Assembly (NCBI GenBank): GCA_963666505.2
Contig: CAXXXL010000001.1
Location: 868,001-932,000, forward strand
DNA from: JABGQS01 sp963666505
GTDB taxonomy: Bacteria > Bacillota > Clostridia > Christensenellales > SZUA-584
Length of the DNA: 64,000 nt
Direction: 5' to 3'
Part shown: piece after piece, positions 46,864 to 55,208 of the stretch
Numbering within the stretch: the stretch's first letter is position 1
Layout of the letters: every line of letters starts with the position of its first letter
The notes under the pieces: model-generated
What the model was told of the DNA's origin: nothing
What the model saw: the letters and a program-made list of their open reading frames with translations, nothing else
Database searches by the model: none
Made by a program: the position numbers and the translations under genes

Positions 46864-47583
46864 TGACACTAGCGCTTTTTTTTACAATTCACTCTACAGA
46901 GAACACAAATAAACACATACTGTATTTTCACGGAGGAGCATATTCTCTTCAAGCTTCTAATATTCATTGGAAACTTATAGACTCGATTATAAAGAATACA
47001 AACACAACAGTAACATTTGTTGACTATCCGCTTGCTCCGGGAAGTTGTTGTATCAATTACTCTGGAAACAGTAAAAAAAGCATATAAGCATATTCTAACA
47101 AAAGTAGAACACGAGATAATATTAATGGGCGACTCTGCGGGCGGCGGAATAGCACTGGCGTTATCTATTGCAACCAGCAAAGAGGATATTGGCCCAAAAC
47201 CTGCAAAGACCATCTTACTGTCTGCTTGGCTGGATGTATCAATGGAAGGCAAGGACTATTCGTGTTATTCAGATAAAGATGTCATATTGGACGAAGGAGT
47301 TTTAAAGGAAACCGGAAGATTATATGCAGGCGAATTGGATATTAAAGATTATCGGTGTTCTCCCCTTTATGGTGATTTAAACGATGTGGGTAAAATTGCA
47401 ATATTTACCGGAACAAATGATTTGTTAAATATACAGTCAAGAGAACTTAGAGATAAGTTAACTAGAGATGAACACGATTTCACATACTTCGAACATGAAA
47501 ACATGCAGCATATCTGGATGCTGCTCCCCATTCCGGAGGCAAAAGTTGCAGTTTCTGAGATTTGCAACTATATTAATGATTAG
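46864..47583 (+). pseudogene. Alpha/beta hydrolase (HSL-type esterase), 5'-truncated and frameshifted
   Basis: The N-terminus is lost at the IS256 right end. The first visible motif is YFHGGAYS (HGG oxyanion motif of hormone-sensitive-lipase esterases). A one-base frameshift near 47037 (DYPLAPG, then REVVVSITLETVKKAY) precedes GDSAGGG, the nucleophile elbow G-D-S-A-G. The acid and histidine of the triad lie in FTGTNDLL and ENMQHIW. Probably an acetyl-esterase gene killed by the IS insertion. Confidence 0.85.
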
Positions 47584-47618
47584 AGGAGCATGAAAAATAC
47601 AGTTGGGCGGTTTTTATA

Positions 47619-48323
47619 ATGAAAAAAGCACATAAAAAAGCAAGGCTTGCGGTAATCATCATTGCTGCTTTTGTTGCGGTGGTTCTGGGCGGCTTTTATA
47701 TTTACACTCTTGACTATTACAGAGCAGACCCGGCAGCAAAAGATATAGTTGAATCTGGAGATAATATAGAAACAGATGGGAACATCACCGTTTTCTATCC
47801 TGAAGCAAAGTCTAATACCGGCCTTATATTCTACCCTGGCGGCAAGGTTGAGGACGATGCATATGCGCCTTTATTAAAAGAGCTGTCGAATCATGGGATT
47901 ACTTGCATTCTTGTTAAGATGCCTTTTAATCTTGCAGTGTTCAATATAAATGCGGCAGATAAAATATACGGCAAGCTCCCCGAAATAAGCGATTGGTATA
48001 TCTGCGGACATTCACTGGGCGGTGCTATGGCAAGCAGTTATATGGGTAATAGCAGTGACAAAATAAATGGCCTTATTCTTCTTGGGGCATATCCGGTGAA
48101 TGACTCAAGTTTACCTACGCTGGCGATCTATGGGAGTAAAGATGTTAAGCTGGATTTAACCGAACTCGCAGGTGTCCAAAACAAACTTGAAATTTTCGGC
48201 GGTAACCATGCGTATTTTGGATACTATGGCGAACAAAAAGGAGACGGCACAGCATTAATTACACGAGAAAAACAGCAGGAGCAAACAGTCAATGCTATAC
48301 TTGATTTTATAATGAATAAATAA
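47619..48323 (+). CDS. Membrane-anchored or secreted alpha/beta hydrolase
   Basis: 234 residues. An N-terminal basic stretch and a hydrophobic segment (residues 9-28) act as signal anchor. The soluble domain has an oxyanion loop FYPGGKVED, the elbow ICGHSLGGAMA (G-H-S-L-G), an aspartate in IYGSKDVKLD and the histidine in GGNHAYFG. It belongs to the hydrolase_5-type esterase/lipase group. It follows the broken esterase gene by 35 bp and may have been in one operon with it. Substrate unknown. Confidence 0.87.
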   Translation: MKKAHKKARLAVIIIAAFVAVVLGGFYIYTLDYYRADPAAKDIVESGDNIETDGNITVFYPEAKSNTGLIFYPGGKVEDDAYAPLLKELSNHGITCILVKMPFNLAVFNINAADKIYGKLPEISDWYICGHSLGGAMASSYMGNSSDKINGLILLGAYPVNDSSLPTLAIYGSKDVKLDLTELAGVQNKLEIFGGNHAYFGYYGEQKGDGTALITREKQQEQTVNAILDFIMNK

Positions 48324-48449
48324 GCTTTTAAATGTAAAATTACTTATATTAACTTATACGTATAAAGGGATAATTATATATTCCTAGAATACCAAATAAC
48401 GTATAATTGGATATTCTATGAACTTAATGTAATATTTTGTGTTCAATAA

Positions 48450-48478
48450 TTGACAATAGTTTTTTACTTATTTATAAT
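48450..48478 (+). promoter_or_regulatory. Perfect consensus sigma-A promoter before the CrtI-like gene
   Basis: TTGACA (48450-48455), 17-bp spacer, TATAAT (48473-48478). Start of transcription near 48485 gives a 40-base leader to ATG 48524. Confidence 0.8.
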
Positions 48479-48523
48479 TTTGACTAATATTCGAAAAACA
48501 AGAAAAGATGCGGGGTGTGTTGA

Positions 48524-50134
48524 ATGCACTATGATACAATAATAGTTGGCGGCGGCATTGCAGGATTAACTTCAGCCGCTTTTTTATGTAAATCCGGGCA
48601 TAACGTCCTTCTATGCGAAAAAGAAGACAGGCTTGGCGGCTTGATAGGTTCTTTTGATTATAAAGGGTTTACTTTTGACGCAGGGATACGTGCAACAGAA
48701 GACTCCGGCGTTTTGTTCCCTATGCTGAAAAGTCTGGGTATTGAAATCGAGTTCTTAGATAATAAAGTATCTATGGGGTTAGAGGACTATATTATTGATA
48801 TAGTTTCAAAAACATCAGTTAATGATTATCAGGAAATGCTGGAAGCTAAATTTGAAGAAAACAAAGAGGCTATCAGCAAGATAATTGAAACAATTAGAAA
48901 AATAATGGATTATATGGACATATTGTACGGAATCGATAATCCGCTTTTTCTTGATTTTAAAAAGGATCGAGAATACCTTATAAAAACAATAGTGCCCTGG
49001 TTGTTTAAATATATATCGACAGTAGGAAAGATTAAAAAATACGATATGTCTGTAGAGGAGTATCTTGAGACAATAACTGATAACAAAGTCTTGATAGATA
49101 TTATCGCTCAGCATTTTTTCAAGAGTACGCCTTCTTTCTTTGCTCTTAGCTATTTTAGCTTATACCTGGATTATAAATATCCTAGGGGCGGTACTGGGAG
49201 CCTTATTTCAGCTCTTACAGATTATATAGAAGCTCATGGCGGCAATTTGCAAACAAATACTTCAATAAAGATAATAGATATATCAAATCAGAAAGTAGAG
49301 GATCAAGACGGTAACACTTATGGATATAAGACTCTTGTATGGGCCGCTGATTTAAAAACGTTATACGACATAGTAACAATTGAAGGTAGCGTTGATCAAA
49401 AAACTAAAAAAGCGATAAGCGAGAAGAAAACTCTACTGTCAGATAAAAAAGGCGGCGATTCCGTACTCACAACATACCTGACCGTTGATCTGGATAAAGA
49501 GTATTTTGAGAAGAAGCACGGAGCTCACTTTTTCTATACACCTGAGCTTAAGGGCTTAAGTAAAGCGTCGATCAAAAATATAATTGATTTCAATGGTAAC
49601 TTTGTTGAAGATAAAGAAACAGTTTTAGACTGGATTGCAAAATATATAAGGCTGAACACTTTTGAAATTTCTATTCCGGTAATAAGGGATGAAACGCTTG
49701 CGCCGAAAGGAAAAACAGGACTTATAATAAGCGTGCTAATTGATTATGATTTAGTAAAGCACATAGAAGAAAAAGGCTGGTATGATGAGTTTAAGAATAT
49801 ATGCGAGAAAACCACCATTGAGGCTTTAACAGTCTCAGTATACCCGGAACTGAAAGATAAAGTATTAGACGGATTTGTTTCAACACCTCTTACGATTTTT
49901 GAACGAACAGGAAATACTGATGGGGCTATTACCGGATGGGCTTTCACAAATGATACTATGCCAGCCGTGAAAAGTATGCCTAAAATAGCTAGCTCAGTAA
50001 AGACACCTTTGCCTAATATCGTACAGTCAGGGCAATGGACTTACAGCCCTTCCGGGCTGCCGATTTCAATATTAACCGGGAAGCTTGCTGCTGATAAGAT
50101 AAATAAAAAGCTAAAATCTGGGAATAAGATATAG
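48524..50134 (+). CDS. Phytoene desaturase-like FAD-dependent oxidoreductase (CrtI/CrtISO superfamily)
   Basis: 536 residues. N-terminal dinucleotide-binding fold IVGGGIAGLTSAAFLCKSGH and CEKEDRLGGLIGSF. C-terminal GQWTYSPSGLPISILTGKLAA, the typical FAD-closing segment of carotene desaturases, carotenoid isomerases and retinol saturases. It acts on a polyene or another hydrophobic substrate, possibly at the membrane. Preceded by a perfect promoter, followed by the Rieske and heliorhodopsin genes on the same strand, so a link to carotenoid or retinoid chemistry is tempting. The exact reaction cannot be called; many such proteins are not carotenoid enzymes. Confidence 0.82.
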   Translation: MHYDTIIVGGGIAGLTSAAFLCKSGHNVLLCEKEDRLGGLIGSFDYKGFTFDAGIRATEDSGVLFPMLKSLGIEIEFLDNKVSMGLEDYIIDIVSKTSVNDYQEMLEAKFEENKEAISKIIETIRKIMDYMDILYGIDNPLFLDFKKDREYLIKTIVPWLFKYISTVGKIKKYDMSVEEYLETITDNKVLIDIIAQHFFKSTPSFFALSYFSLYLDYKYPRGGTGSLISALTDYIEAHGGNLQTNTSIKIIDISNQKVEDQDGNTYGYKTLVWAADLKTLYDIVTIEGSVDQKTKKAISEKKTLLSDKKGGDSVLTTYLTVDLDKEYFEKKHGAHFFYTPELKGLSKASIKNIIDFNGNFVEDKETVLDWIAKYIRLNTFEISIPVIRDETLAPKGKTGLIISVLIDYDLVKHIEEKGWYDEFKNICEKTTIEALTVSVYPELKDKVLDGFVSTPLTIFERTGNTDGAITGWAFTNDTMPAVKSMPKIASSVKTPLPNIVQSGQWTYSPSGLPISILTGKLAADKINKKLKSGNKI

Positions 50135-50216
50135 ATCATGCAGTTAATCAGTTTACATACACGAAACATAGTAATATTTAAATTGTTGATAAGGATGTCA
50201 TAACGGGGTGGGAAAA

Positions 50217-51194
50217 ATGATAAGGAATCAGTGGTATGCAGTTCTTGACTCAAAAGAAGTTAAAAAGAATCAGCCTGTTGGGGTTGTGCGGTTAGGGGAG
50301 AAACTCGTTTTCTGGCGCCGGGAGGATGGCTGTGTCGCTTGCATAGCAGACCAATGCTGCCATCGGGGAGCTAAGCTTAGTGCAGGAAAGGTTTGCAACG
50401 GCCATATACAGTGTCCATTTCATGGCTTTGAATATAATGAAGCGGGCAAAGTTATGCTGATACCTGCCAACGGCAAGAATGCACTGGTACCCCAGAGATA
50501 TGAAGTAGCGCATTATGAAGCAAGAGAAAAAGGCGGGCTTGTTTGGTTATGGTGGGCAGAAAAAACAGAGTCGCTGCCACCGATACCGTTTTTTGAAGAG
50601 CTGGAAGAGTTCAGATACTCTCAAATAACAGATTATTGGAATGTACATTATTCCAGATGCATTGAAAATCAGCTGGATGTGATGCACTTGCCGTTCGTTC
50701 ACTATAACACAATAGGGGCAGATAAGAAGACTCTGGTTAACGGGCCTGTTGTGCATTGGGATAAAGAAACGATGACATTTTACGTGTTTAACGAGCTTGA
50801 TAACGGCAATACGATTCCTCTTAAACCGGAGGAGATTGAAGAGCCTGAGAAACTATTCAGTTTAAAATTCCGTTTCCCTAACATATGGCAGAATATGATA
50901 TCTGATAAAGTAAGGGTATTTGCTGCTTTTGTTCCAATAGATGAAGAAAAAAGCGTTATTTATCTAAGATTCTATCAGAGGTTTGTGAAGCTGCCTGTCC
51001 TATCCCATATAGTCAACTTTTTTGGCAAAGTATTCAGCAACGTTATTCTAAAACAAGACAAACATGTTGTATTGACTCAAATACCAAAAAAGACAAGCTA
51101 CGCTATGAAAGAAAAACTTGTTCAGGGCGATCTTCCAATCATAGAATACAGAAAGCGTAGGGAAGAGCTTAAAAAAATAAATAATTTGACTTAA
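50217..51194 (+). CDS. Rieske [2Fe-2S] non-haem iron oxygenase
   Basis: 325 residues; ATG 50217 is preferred over GTG 50208. The Rieske cluster ligands are C47-x-H49 and C66-x2-H69 (CCHRGAKL and QCPFHGFEY). The mononuclear iron site is ENQLDVMHLPFVH with D154, H157 and H162. This is a complete terminal oxygenase of the family containing ring hydroxylases, pheophorbide oxygenase and sterol desaturases. It needs O2 and a ferredoxin or reductase partner; none is encoded nearby. An oxygenase in an otherwise anaerobic-looking genome is odd. It lies 82 bp after the CrtI-like gene and 106 bp before the heliorhodopsin gene. Confidence 0.88.
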   Translation: MIRNQWYAVLDSKEVKKNQPVGVVRLGEKLVFWRREDGCVACIADQCCHRGAKLSAGKVCNGHIQCPFHGFEYNEAGKVMLIPANGKNALVPQRYEVAHYEAREKGGLVWLWWAEKTESLPPIPFFEELEEFRYSQITDYWNVHYSRCIENQLDVMHLPFVHYNTIGADKKTLVNGPVVHWDKETMTFYVFNELDNGNTIPLKPEEIEEPEKLFSLKFRFPNIWQNMISDKVRVFAAFVPIDEEKSVIYLRFYQRFVKLPVLSHIVNFFGKVFSNVILKQDKHVVLTQIPKKTSYAMKEKLVQGDLPIIEYRKRREELKKINNLT

Positions 51195-51217
51195 TTCTAT
51201 TGAGCAATATTAATATA

Positions 51218-51232
51218 TGTGACTTTGTCACA
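51218..51232 (+). promoter_or_regulatory. Palindromic operator TGTGAC-TTT-GTCACA
   Basis: A perfect 6-3-6 palindrome 69 bases before the heliorhodopsin start and just before TTTACA (51234-51239). It resembles Crp/Fnr- and Rex-type half sites (TGTGA...TCACA), but the central spacing is 5 rather than 6. Confidence 0.55.
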
Positions 51233-51266
51233 GTTTACATTCACGCATTATATATAATGATATTAT

Positions 51267-51281
51267 CAATAATGATTATTA
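51267..51281 (+). promoter_or_regulatory. Fur/PerR-like 7-1-7 box upstream of the heliorhodopsin gene
   Basis: CAATAATGATTATTA matches the Fur box (TGATAATNATTATCA) and the PerR box (TTATAATNATTATAA) at 11 of 14 specified positions each. It lies between TATAAT (51253-51258) and the GGAGGG ribosome site. The region is very AT-rich, so chance is possible. Confidence 0.4.
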
Positions 51282-51300
51282 ATAGTGGAGGGAAACTAAA

Positions 51301-52089
51301 ATGGAAAAAGTTTTAAGTAAATTAAGAAGATTTAATATGATTATGGGGGCACTTCATCTTGTACAGGGCATAATAATGCTAATACTCGCAACAAGTGTAA
51401 TTCAAAAAATATCAGAATTTGCTCCGCAAATCAAGCAGTTCTACATAACTTATAATGTAAGTACTCAGTCATTGGAAACCGCCGGCCGCACGCTATTTGA
51501 ACTTCCATTCGGTATATTGGTTGCAGTTTTCCTGCTGATATCTGCAGCAGCACACGCATTGATTTCCTTGCCTACCAAGCTAAACGCAATTTACAATTCT
51601 GATCTTGAAAAGGGCATAAATAAATTCCGCTGGTTTGAGTATGCGCTTAGTTCGTCAATTATGATCTTGCTTATCTCTACGTTGTTTGGCATCTATGATA
51701 TTGGCACGCTTGTATTGATTTTCGTAGTCAACGCTTCAATGAACCTTTTCGGGTTAGTTATGGAACAGTTAAACTCAAAGCGTAACGACGGCAAAGTCAA
51801 TTGGGGGCCGTTTGTTTGGGGCTCTCTTGCAGGTTTAGCTCCATGGGCAGTAATAATAACTTACATGCTTGGCACAGGCAATTATGACATGGTACCGTGG
51901 TTCGTGTGGGCTATAGTTGGAACTTACTTCGTAGCGTTCAACACCTTCCCGATAAACATGATACTGCAATACAAGAAGGTTGGAAAATGGAAGGATTATC
52001 TTTATGGAGAGCGAACATATATAGTATTGAGCCTTGTGGCTAAATCGATTCTTGCATGGCTCGTATTGTTTGGAGCAATGCAACCTTAA
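51301..52089 (+). CDS. Heliorhodopsin
   Basis: 262 residues with seven hydrophobic segments. The sequence lines up with heliorhodopsin 48C12 over its whole length: FRWFEYALSSSIMILL in helix 3, LIFVVNASMNLFG in helix 4, GKWKDYLYGERTYIVLSLV leading into helix 7. The retinal-binding Schiff-base lysine is K248 (SLVAKSILAW) with S244 four residues before. The counterion glutamate is E113; the conserved histidines are H19 and H85. Heliorhodopsins sit with the N-terminus inside, do not pump ions in known cases, and are thought to be light sensors or to act with neighbouring enzymes. GGAGGG is 8 bases before the ATG. It is not a type-1 pump: the DTE-like motif is absent. Confidence 0.95.
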   Translation: MEKVLSKLRRFNMIMGALHLVQGIIMLILATSVIQKISEFAPQIKQFYITYNVSTQSLETAGRTLFELPFGILVAVFLLISAAAHALISLPTKLNAIYNSDLEKGINKFRWFEYALSSSIMILLISTLFGIYDIGTLVLIFVVNASMNLFGLVMEQLNSKRNDGKVNWGPFVWGSLAGLAPWAVIITYMLGTGNYDMVPWFVWAIVGTYFVAFNTFPINMILQYKKVGKWKDYLYGERTYIVLSLVAKSILAWLVLFGAMQP

Positions 52090-52124
52090 AATATACATAG
52101 TATAAATATATGGAGAGAGACAGT

Positions 52125-52156
52125 AAGTAAAGCATTGCTGCGGCGGTGCTTTACTT
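52125..52156 (+). terminator. Hairpin after the heliorhodopsin gene
   Basis: AAGTAAAGCA (52125-52134), 12-base loop, TGCTTTACTT (52147-52156): ten perfect pairs, 35 bases after the stop. No strong T-run follows, so termination may be partial. Confidence 0.55.
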
Positions 52157-52469
52157 ATAATGATTGAAGATAAATTTAATAACTGTCAAATATTTATTAT
52201 AGCATTTAGGATTGATTTTGTTATAAGTTTGCAAATCATTTAGTGGAGCTAAATGATGAATTGATAATTTGATGATTGTTAGAAAGAAATAATAACAAAT
52301 ATTAAAGTTCGAATTAATAATAAGAATTTCTTTATTGTAAACAAATAATAAACAATCCGCTTAGGGGGGTGCAAAACAGGCTCTGCCACGGCTTTATAGT
52401 GTAGGGCTTTTTTTGTATTACCTAAAATATACACAAAATCTCTACAATTATTAACTAAGAGGTGAGTGT
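52157..52469. other. AT-rich junction before the mobilisable element
   Basis: No gene. The first 180 bases are plain AT-rich DNA. Around 52362-52420 the composition changes (AGGGGGGTGCAAAAC, then GGCTCTGCC ... AGGGCTTTTTTT, a weak hairpin with T-run), which probably marks the left end of the element that continues to 58.7 kb. GAGGTGA before 52470 is the first ribosome site. Confidence 0.45.
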
Positions 52470-53072
52470 ATGAAAAGCAAATTAATCAGTATGCGGCTTA
52501 ATCCGGAAAAGCTGGCAGACAAAAAAGCAAGCGAAATTCTATCGGCATTACCGACTAGAAGAAAGAGTGAATACATCAGAAACGTAATTATTGCATATAA
52601 CGATTTCGATTGCTTGATTGTGCTGATGAAACAAGCATTGCTGGAAGCGTTGGACGAAAGAGAAGCCAAACAGGCTGAAAGAAGAACGATGAAAACGGAA
52701 GTTCTAATGATTATCTTAAATCACTGTAAAGAATTAAGCGAAATAATACACTATGTTCTACACAAAAAGTCACTGCCACCCATATTGTACACCGAGATAA
52801 GAAGGGTTGAATCCAAATACTGCGAAACTGTATTACACAGTCTACAGCAACATATGAACTGCGTCATACACAGTGGGTGCCTTAACGAAATAACACTGTA
52901 TTTTAAAGAGTATTCGCTACGAATGGAAACTAATTTTGAGTATAGATCACCGAGGCATTTATTTTTCCAGCCTGTACCAGACCAACTAAGCATTTGTCAA
53001 GAGAAAATCAAAAAAAATAAAATATTAGATGATAATCAGTATCTTTTGCATTTGTCTGGGTTCATCCAGTAA
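52470..53072 (+). CDS. Ribbon-helix-helix-like element protein, possibly ParR-type
   Basis: 200 residues. The first 45 (MKSKLISMRLNPEKLADKKA, then RRKSEYIRNVIIAYN) look like a ribbon-helix-helix DNA-binding domain of the kind seen in plasmid segregation or mobilisation proteins. The remainder is helical with no recognised motif. It is the first gene of the element and may bind a centromere-like or oriT site. No ParM/ParA partner is present. Confidence 0.6.
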   Translation: MKSKLISMRLNPEKLADKKASEILSALPTRRKSEYIRNVIIAYNDFDCLIVLMKQALLEALDEREAKQAERRTMKTEVLMIILNHCKELSEIIHYVLHKKSLPPILYTEIRRVESKYCETVLHSLQQHMNCVIHSGCLNEITLYFKEYSLRMETNFEYRSPRHLFFQPVPDQLSICQEKIKKNKILDDNQYLLHLSGFIQ

Positions 53073-53237
53073 ATTATCTAATATAAAACGCTTAATATCA
53101 GAGGAGGCGATAAAAGGCATCGGAAAACAATCATTCTTAAACAAAGTCTCAAAAGTTACGAGTTGAGTTGATTAGTAAGCTATAGAGAAAAAGCAAAGAA
53201 ACTAATTAAATACAACAAAATCTAATGCAAAAGCGTA
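53073..53237. other. Remnant between the RHH gene and the IS110 gene
   Basis: GAGGAGG at 53100-53106 and a short frame (ISEEAIKGIGKQSFLNKVSK) suggest a following element gene that stops at TGA near 53166. The IS110 right end probably falls within this stretch, but no border can be defined. Confidence 0.3.
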
Positions 53238-54521
53238 TTATGCTGCTGGTTTACTTGTAGTAAAACGCATAGATTCACGGTGTTGTTGCGGCAGCCGTAT
53301 TTCAAACGGCTTCTGGTGCTTAAGCACAGAGAAGATATAAGAAACCATCTTGCGCATAGCAGCACATCTTGCAACTTTCGGCGGTTTGGATTCCTTTTTC
53401 TTGTTGTAGTATTGAGCGAGTACAGGATTAATTGGATCAACGGTTCTCATAGGATGAACAGCAACATGAGTGCACATATCGAGAATAGCTCTAATATGGG
53501 ATGAACCTCTTTTACTTATCTTGTTACCAGTTGATGTGAATAACCCTGATTGACTTGTGCCGGGATCAAGACCGCAAAAAGCAACCATTTGCTTAGCTCC
53601 CTTAAAGGACGTGAAATCGCCTATTTCAGATAGTATAACGGTTGCAGAGTATCTACCAATGCCAGGTATTGTTGTGAGAAGCTCTACGTTGTGATTAATA
53701 AATTCATTACTTGAAGAAAGATGATCAATCACTTTTTCTAAAGCTTTAATGTTCTCAATGAGAGATTGCAGCATATTAGCTTGTGCTTTAATGAGGATAT
53801 CAAAAGAAGGACGATCAATGCATATTTCTATAGCCTGATTGGCGATATCAATGAGCGAAATAGCCTTTTTGAGGCCGTATGTGGACTTTTTACCACGTTT
53901 TGCACCAATCCCTATAACCTTGCTCAGCTGTCCTCTCTGTACCGATAGAACGTCTTTAGGCGTTGGATATAGGGATAACAGTGCTAGAGAAGAGCCGCCG
54001 TATATGCGGCTGAAAAGCTTAGCATATCCCGGAAAGGCTTGGTCTAGAAAGGCAGTAAGTTTATTAACATAGCTGCTGCGAAGCTTAATCAGTTTTCTGC
54101 GTTCCCTGCATAAATCTCGTATATCCAGCAACTCAGCACATATGGTTTTGGTGGGGTTTATGCTTTGAAGCCGGTAAAGCTGAGCAATCTTTAATGCATC
54201 TGCCTTGTCATTTTTGACCTTGCGGATTTTGAAGTTATTGATAGCATGAGACTGCATTGGATTTATTACGATCACATCATAACCGTTCTTTTTATAGAAC
54301 TGTTCAAGTAAGCGATGGTAATGTGCTGTGGATTCCATAACAATGACAGGTTTATCATTATAGGTGTGATTCGCTTCTTCTAAGAAAGTTAGAGACCTCT
54401 TCATGCTCGTTATATCGTGATAGATTTTAACACGAGCATAAATGGTATTATCCGGTGCCAAGATGCACATGTCACTAAAATATTTACTTACGTCAACACC
54501 CGCTACAAGCTTATTATTCAT
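53238..54521 (-). CDS. IS110-family transposase (DEDD recombinase)
   Basis: 427 residues on the minus strand. The N-terminal RuvC-like DEDD domain has GVDVSKYFSDMCI (first D), VIVMESTAHYHRL (E), and KNDKADALKIAQ (D-x2-D region). The C-terminal transposase_20 domain has TTIPGIGRYSATVILSEIG and FCGLDPGTSQSG with the catalytic serine region SKRGSSHIRAIL. AAAGGAGTCGAT precedes the ATG at 54521. Both domains are intact. The long non-coding end is on the 5' side of the gene, as in the IS110 (not IS1111) group. Confidence 0.93.
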   Translation of the reverse strand: MNNKLVAGVDVSKYFSDMCILAPDNTIYARVKIYHDITSMKRSLTFLEEANHTYNDKPVIVMESTAHYHRLLEQFYKKNGYDVIVINPMQSHAINNFKIRKVKNDKADALKIAQLYRLQSINPTKTICAELLDIRDLCRERRKLIKLRSSYVNKLTAFLDQAFPGYAKLFSRIYGGSSLALLSLYPTPKDVLSVQRGQLSKVIGIGAKRGKKSTYGLKKAISLIDIANQAIEICIDRPSFDILIKAQANMLQSLIENIKALEKVIDHLSSSNEFINHNVELLTTIPGIGRYSATVILSEIGDFTSFKGAKQMVAFCGLDPGTSQSGLFTSTGNKISKRGSSHIRAILDMCTHVAVHPMRTVDPINPVLAQYYNKKKESKPPKVARCAAMRKMVSYIFSVLKHQKPFEIRLPQQHRESMRFTTSKPAA

Positions 54522-54775
54522 ATCGACTCCTTTATTTGTTTTGGATGATACTCAGTCATTCTCAATTAGGATCAATATGCTGGCTTGTTACACGGGTAAT
54601 CAATAAAACTGAACCCAACCAACTGAATCAATGAGTTCCTATTAGAATGAGTGGAAAGTCTGAACCTAGGGTAATTTCTAACAAACTGAAAACCCAGCAA
54701 GCACGAGTTCCATATCATCATCCTGTGATTCATTATATAACATTGGCTGGGTCAGTCTTATTACCCTAGAACTAT
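54522..54775 (-). ncRNA. Candidate IS110 bridge RNA region
   Basis: About 250 bases of non-coding DNA upstream of the recombinase gene, where IS110-group elements encode the bridge RNA. Nested inverted repeats are visible: CTAGGGTAAT (54666-54675) with ATTACCCTAG (54760-54769), and inside it ACCCAGC (54692-54698) with GCTGGGT (54746-54752) plus ACTG/CAGT extending the stem. The loops cannot be matched to donor and target without the exact element ends. Confidence 0.55.
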
Positions 54776-54799
54776 AGCAAATACTGTACCGGCAAGCAC

Positions 54800-54847
54800 G
54801 GCACATGTGCCCACAAATGCCCGCTTGACAGGGAGTGCTCACTCCCT
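54800..54847 (+). promoter_or_regulatory. Inverted repeats before mobC, possible oriT
   Basis: A perfect 12-bp palindrome GGCACATGTGCC (54800-54811) and a hairpin AGGGAG-TGCTCA-CTCCCT (54830-54847) lie 53-100 bases before mobC. Transfer origins of MOBP relaxases are normally just upstream of mobC and contain such repeats. Confidence 0.5.
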
Positions 54848-54899
54848 ATAACCCTCTTAAATAGCGGTAACCCGCTTAGAACTTGGAAAGGAAAACTAT

Positions 54900-55208
54900 A
54901 TGAGAACACGAAGCAACATGGTAAAGGTTATGCTCAACAATAAAGAGCTGGAGTATCTCAATAAGCAGGTTGAAGCAAGCGGGGTAAATAAATCAACCTT
55001 GCTAAGGAAGCTGATTGGCGGATTAGCAATCAATCCCGCTCCGGTAGATGAATATAGGAAAATCTGTAGTTTGTTATCCAATGCCACGAATAACCTAAAC
55101 CAGATCGCAAGGCAAGCGAATACAGATGGATATGTAAATGCAGAAAAGCTCGAAACTGTAATCCTTCTTATTCGTAAATGCTGGCAGCAGATGAGGGAGC
55201 TTAGATAA
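54900..55208 (+). CDS. mobC: MobC-like relaxosome accessory protein
   Basis: 102 residues. N-terminal ribbon-helix-helix (MVKVMLNNKELEYLNKQVEA), then the MobC signature NATNNLNQIARQAN. It binds near oriT and helps the relaxase nick DNA. GGAAAGG upstream of ATG. Its stop overlaps the relaxase start (TAATG), so translation is coupled. Confidence 0.85.
   Translation: MRTRSNMVKVMLNNKELEYLNKQVEASGVNKSTLLRKLIGGLAINPAPVDEYRKICSLLSNATNNLNQIARQANTDGYVNAEKLETVILLIRKCWQQMRELR

Noticed and set aside
48524..52089. A complete retinal biosynthesis operon
   Set aside because: Only one desaturase-like gene is present; there is no phytoene synthase, cyclase or carotene-cleaving dioxygenase in the window.
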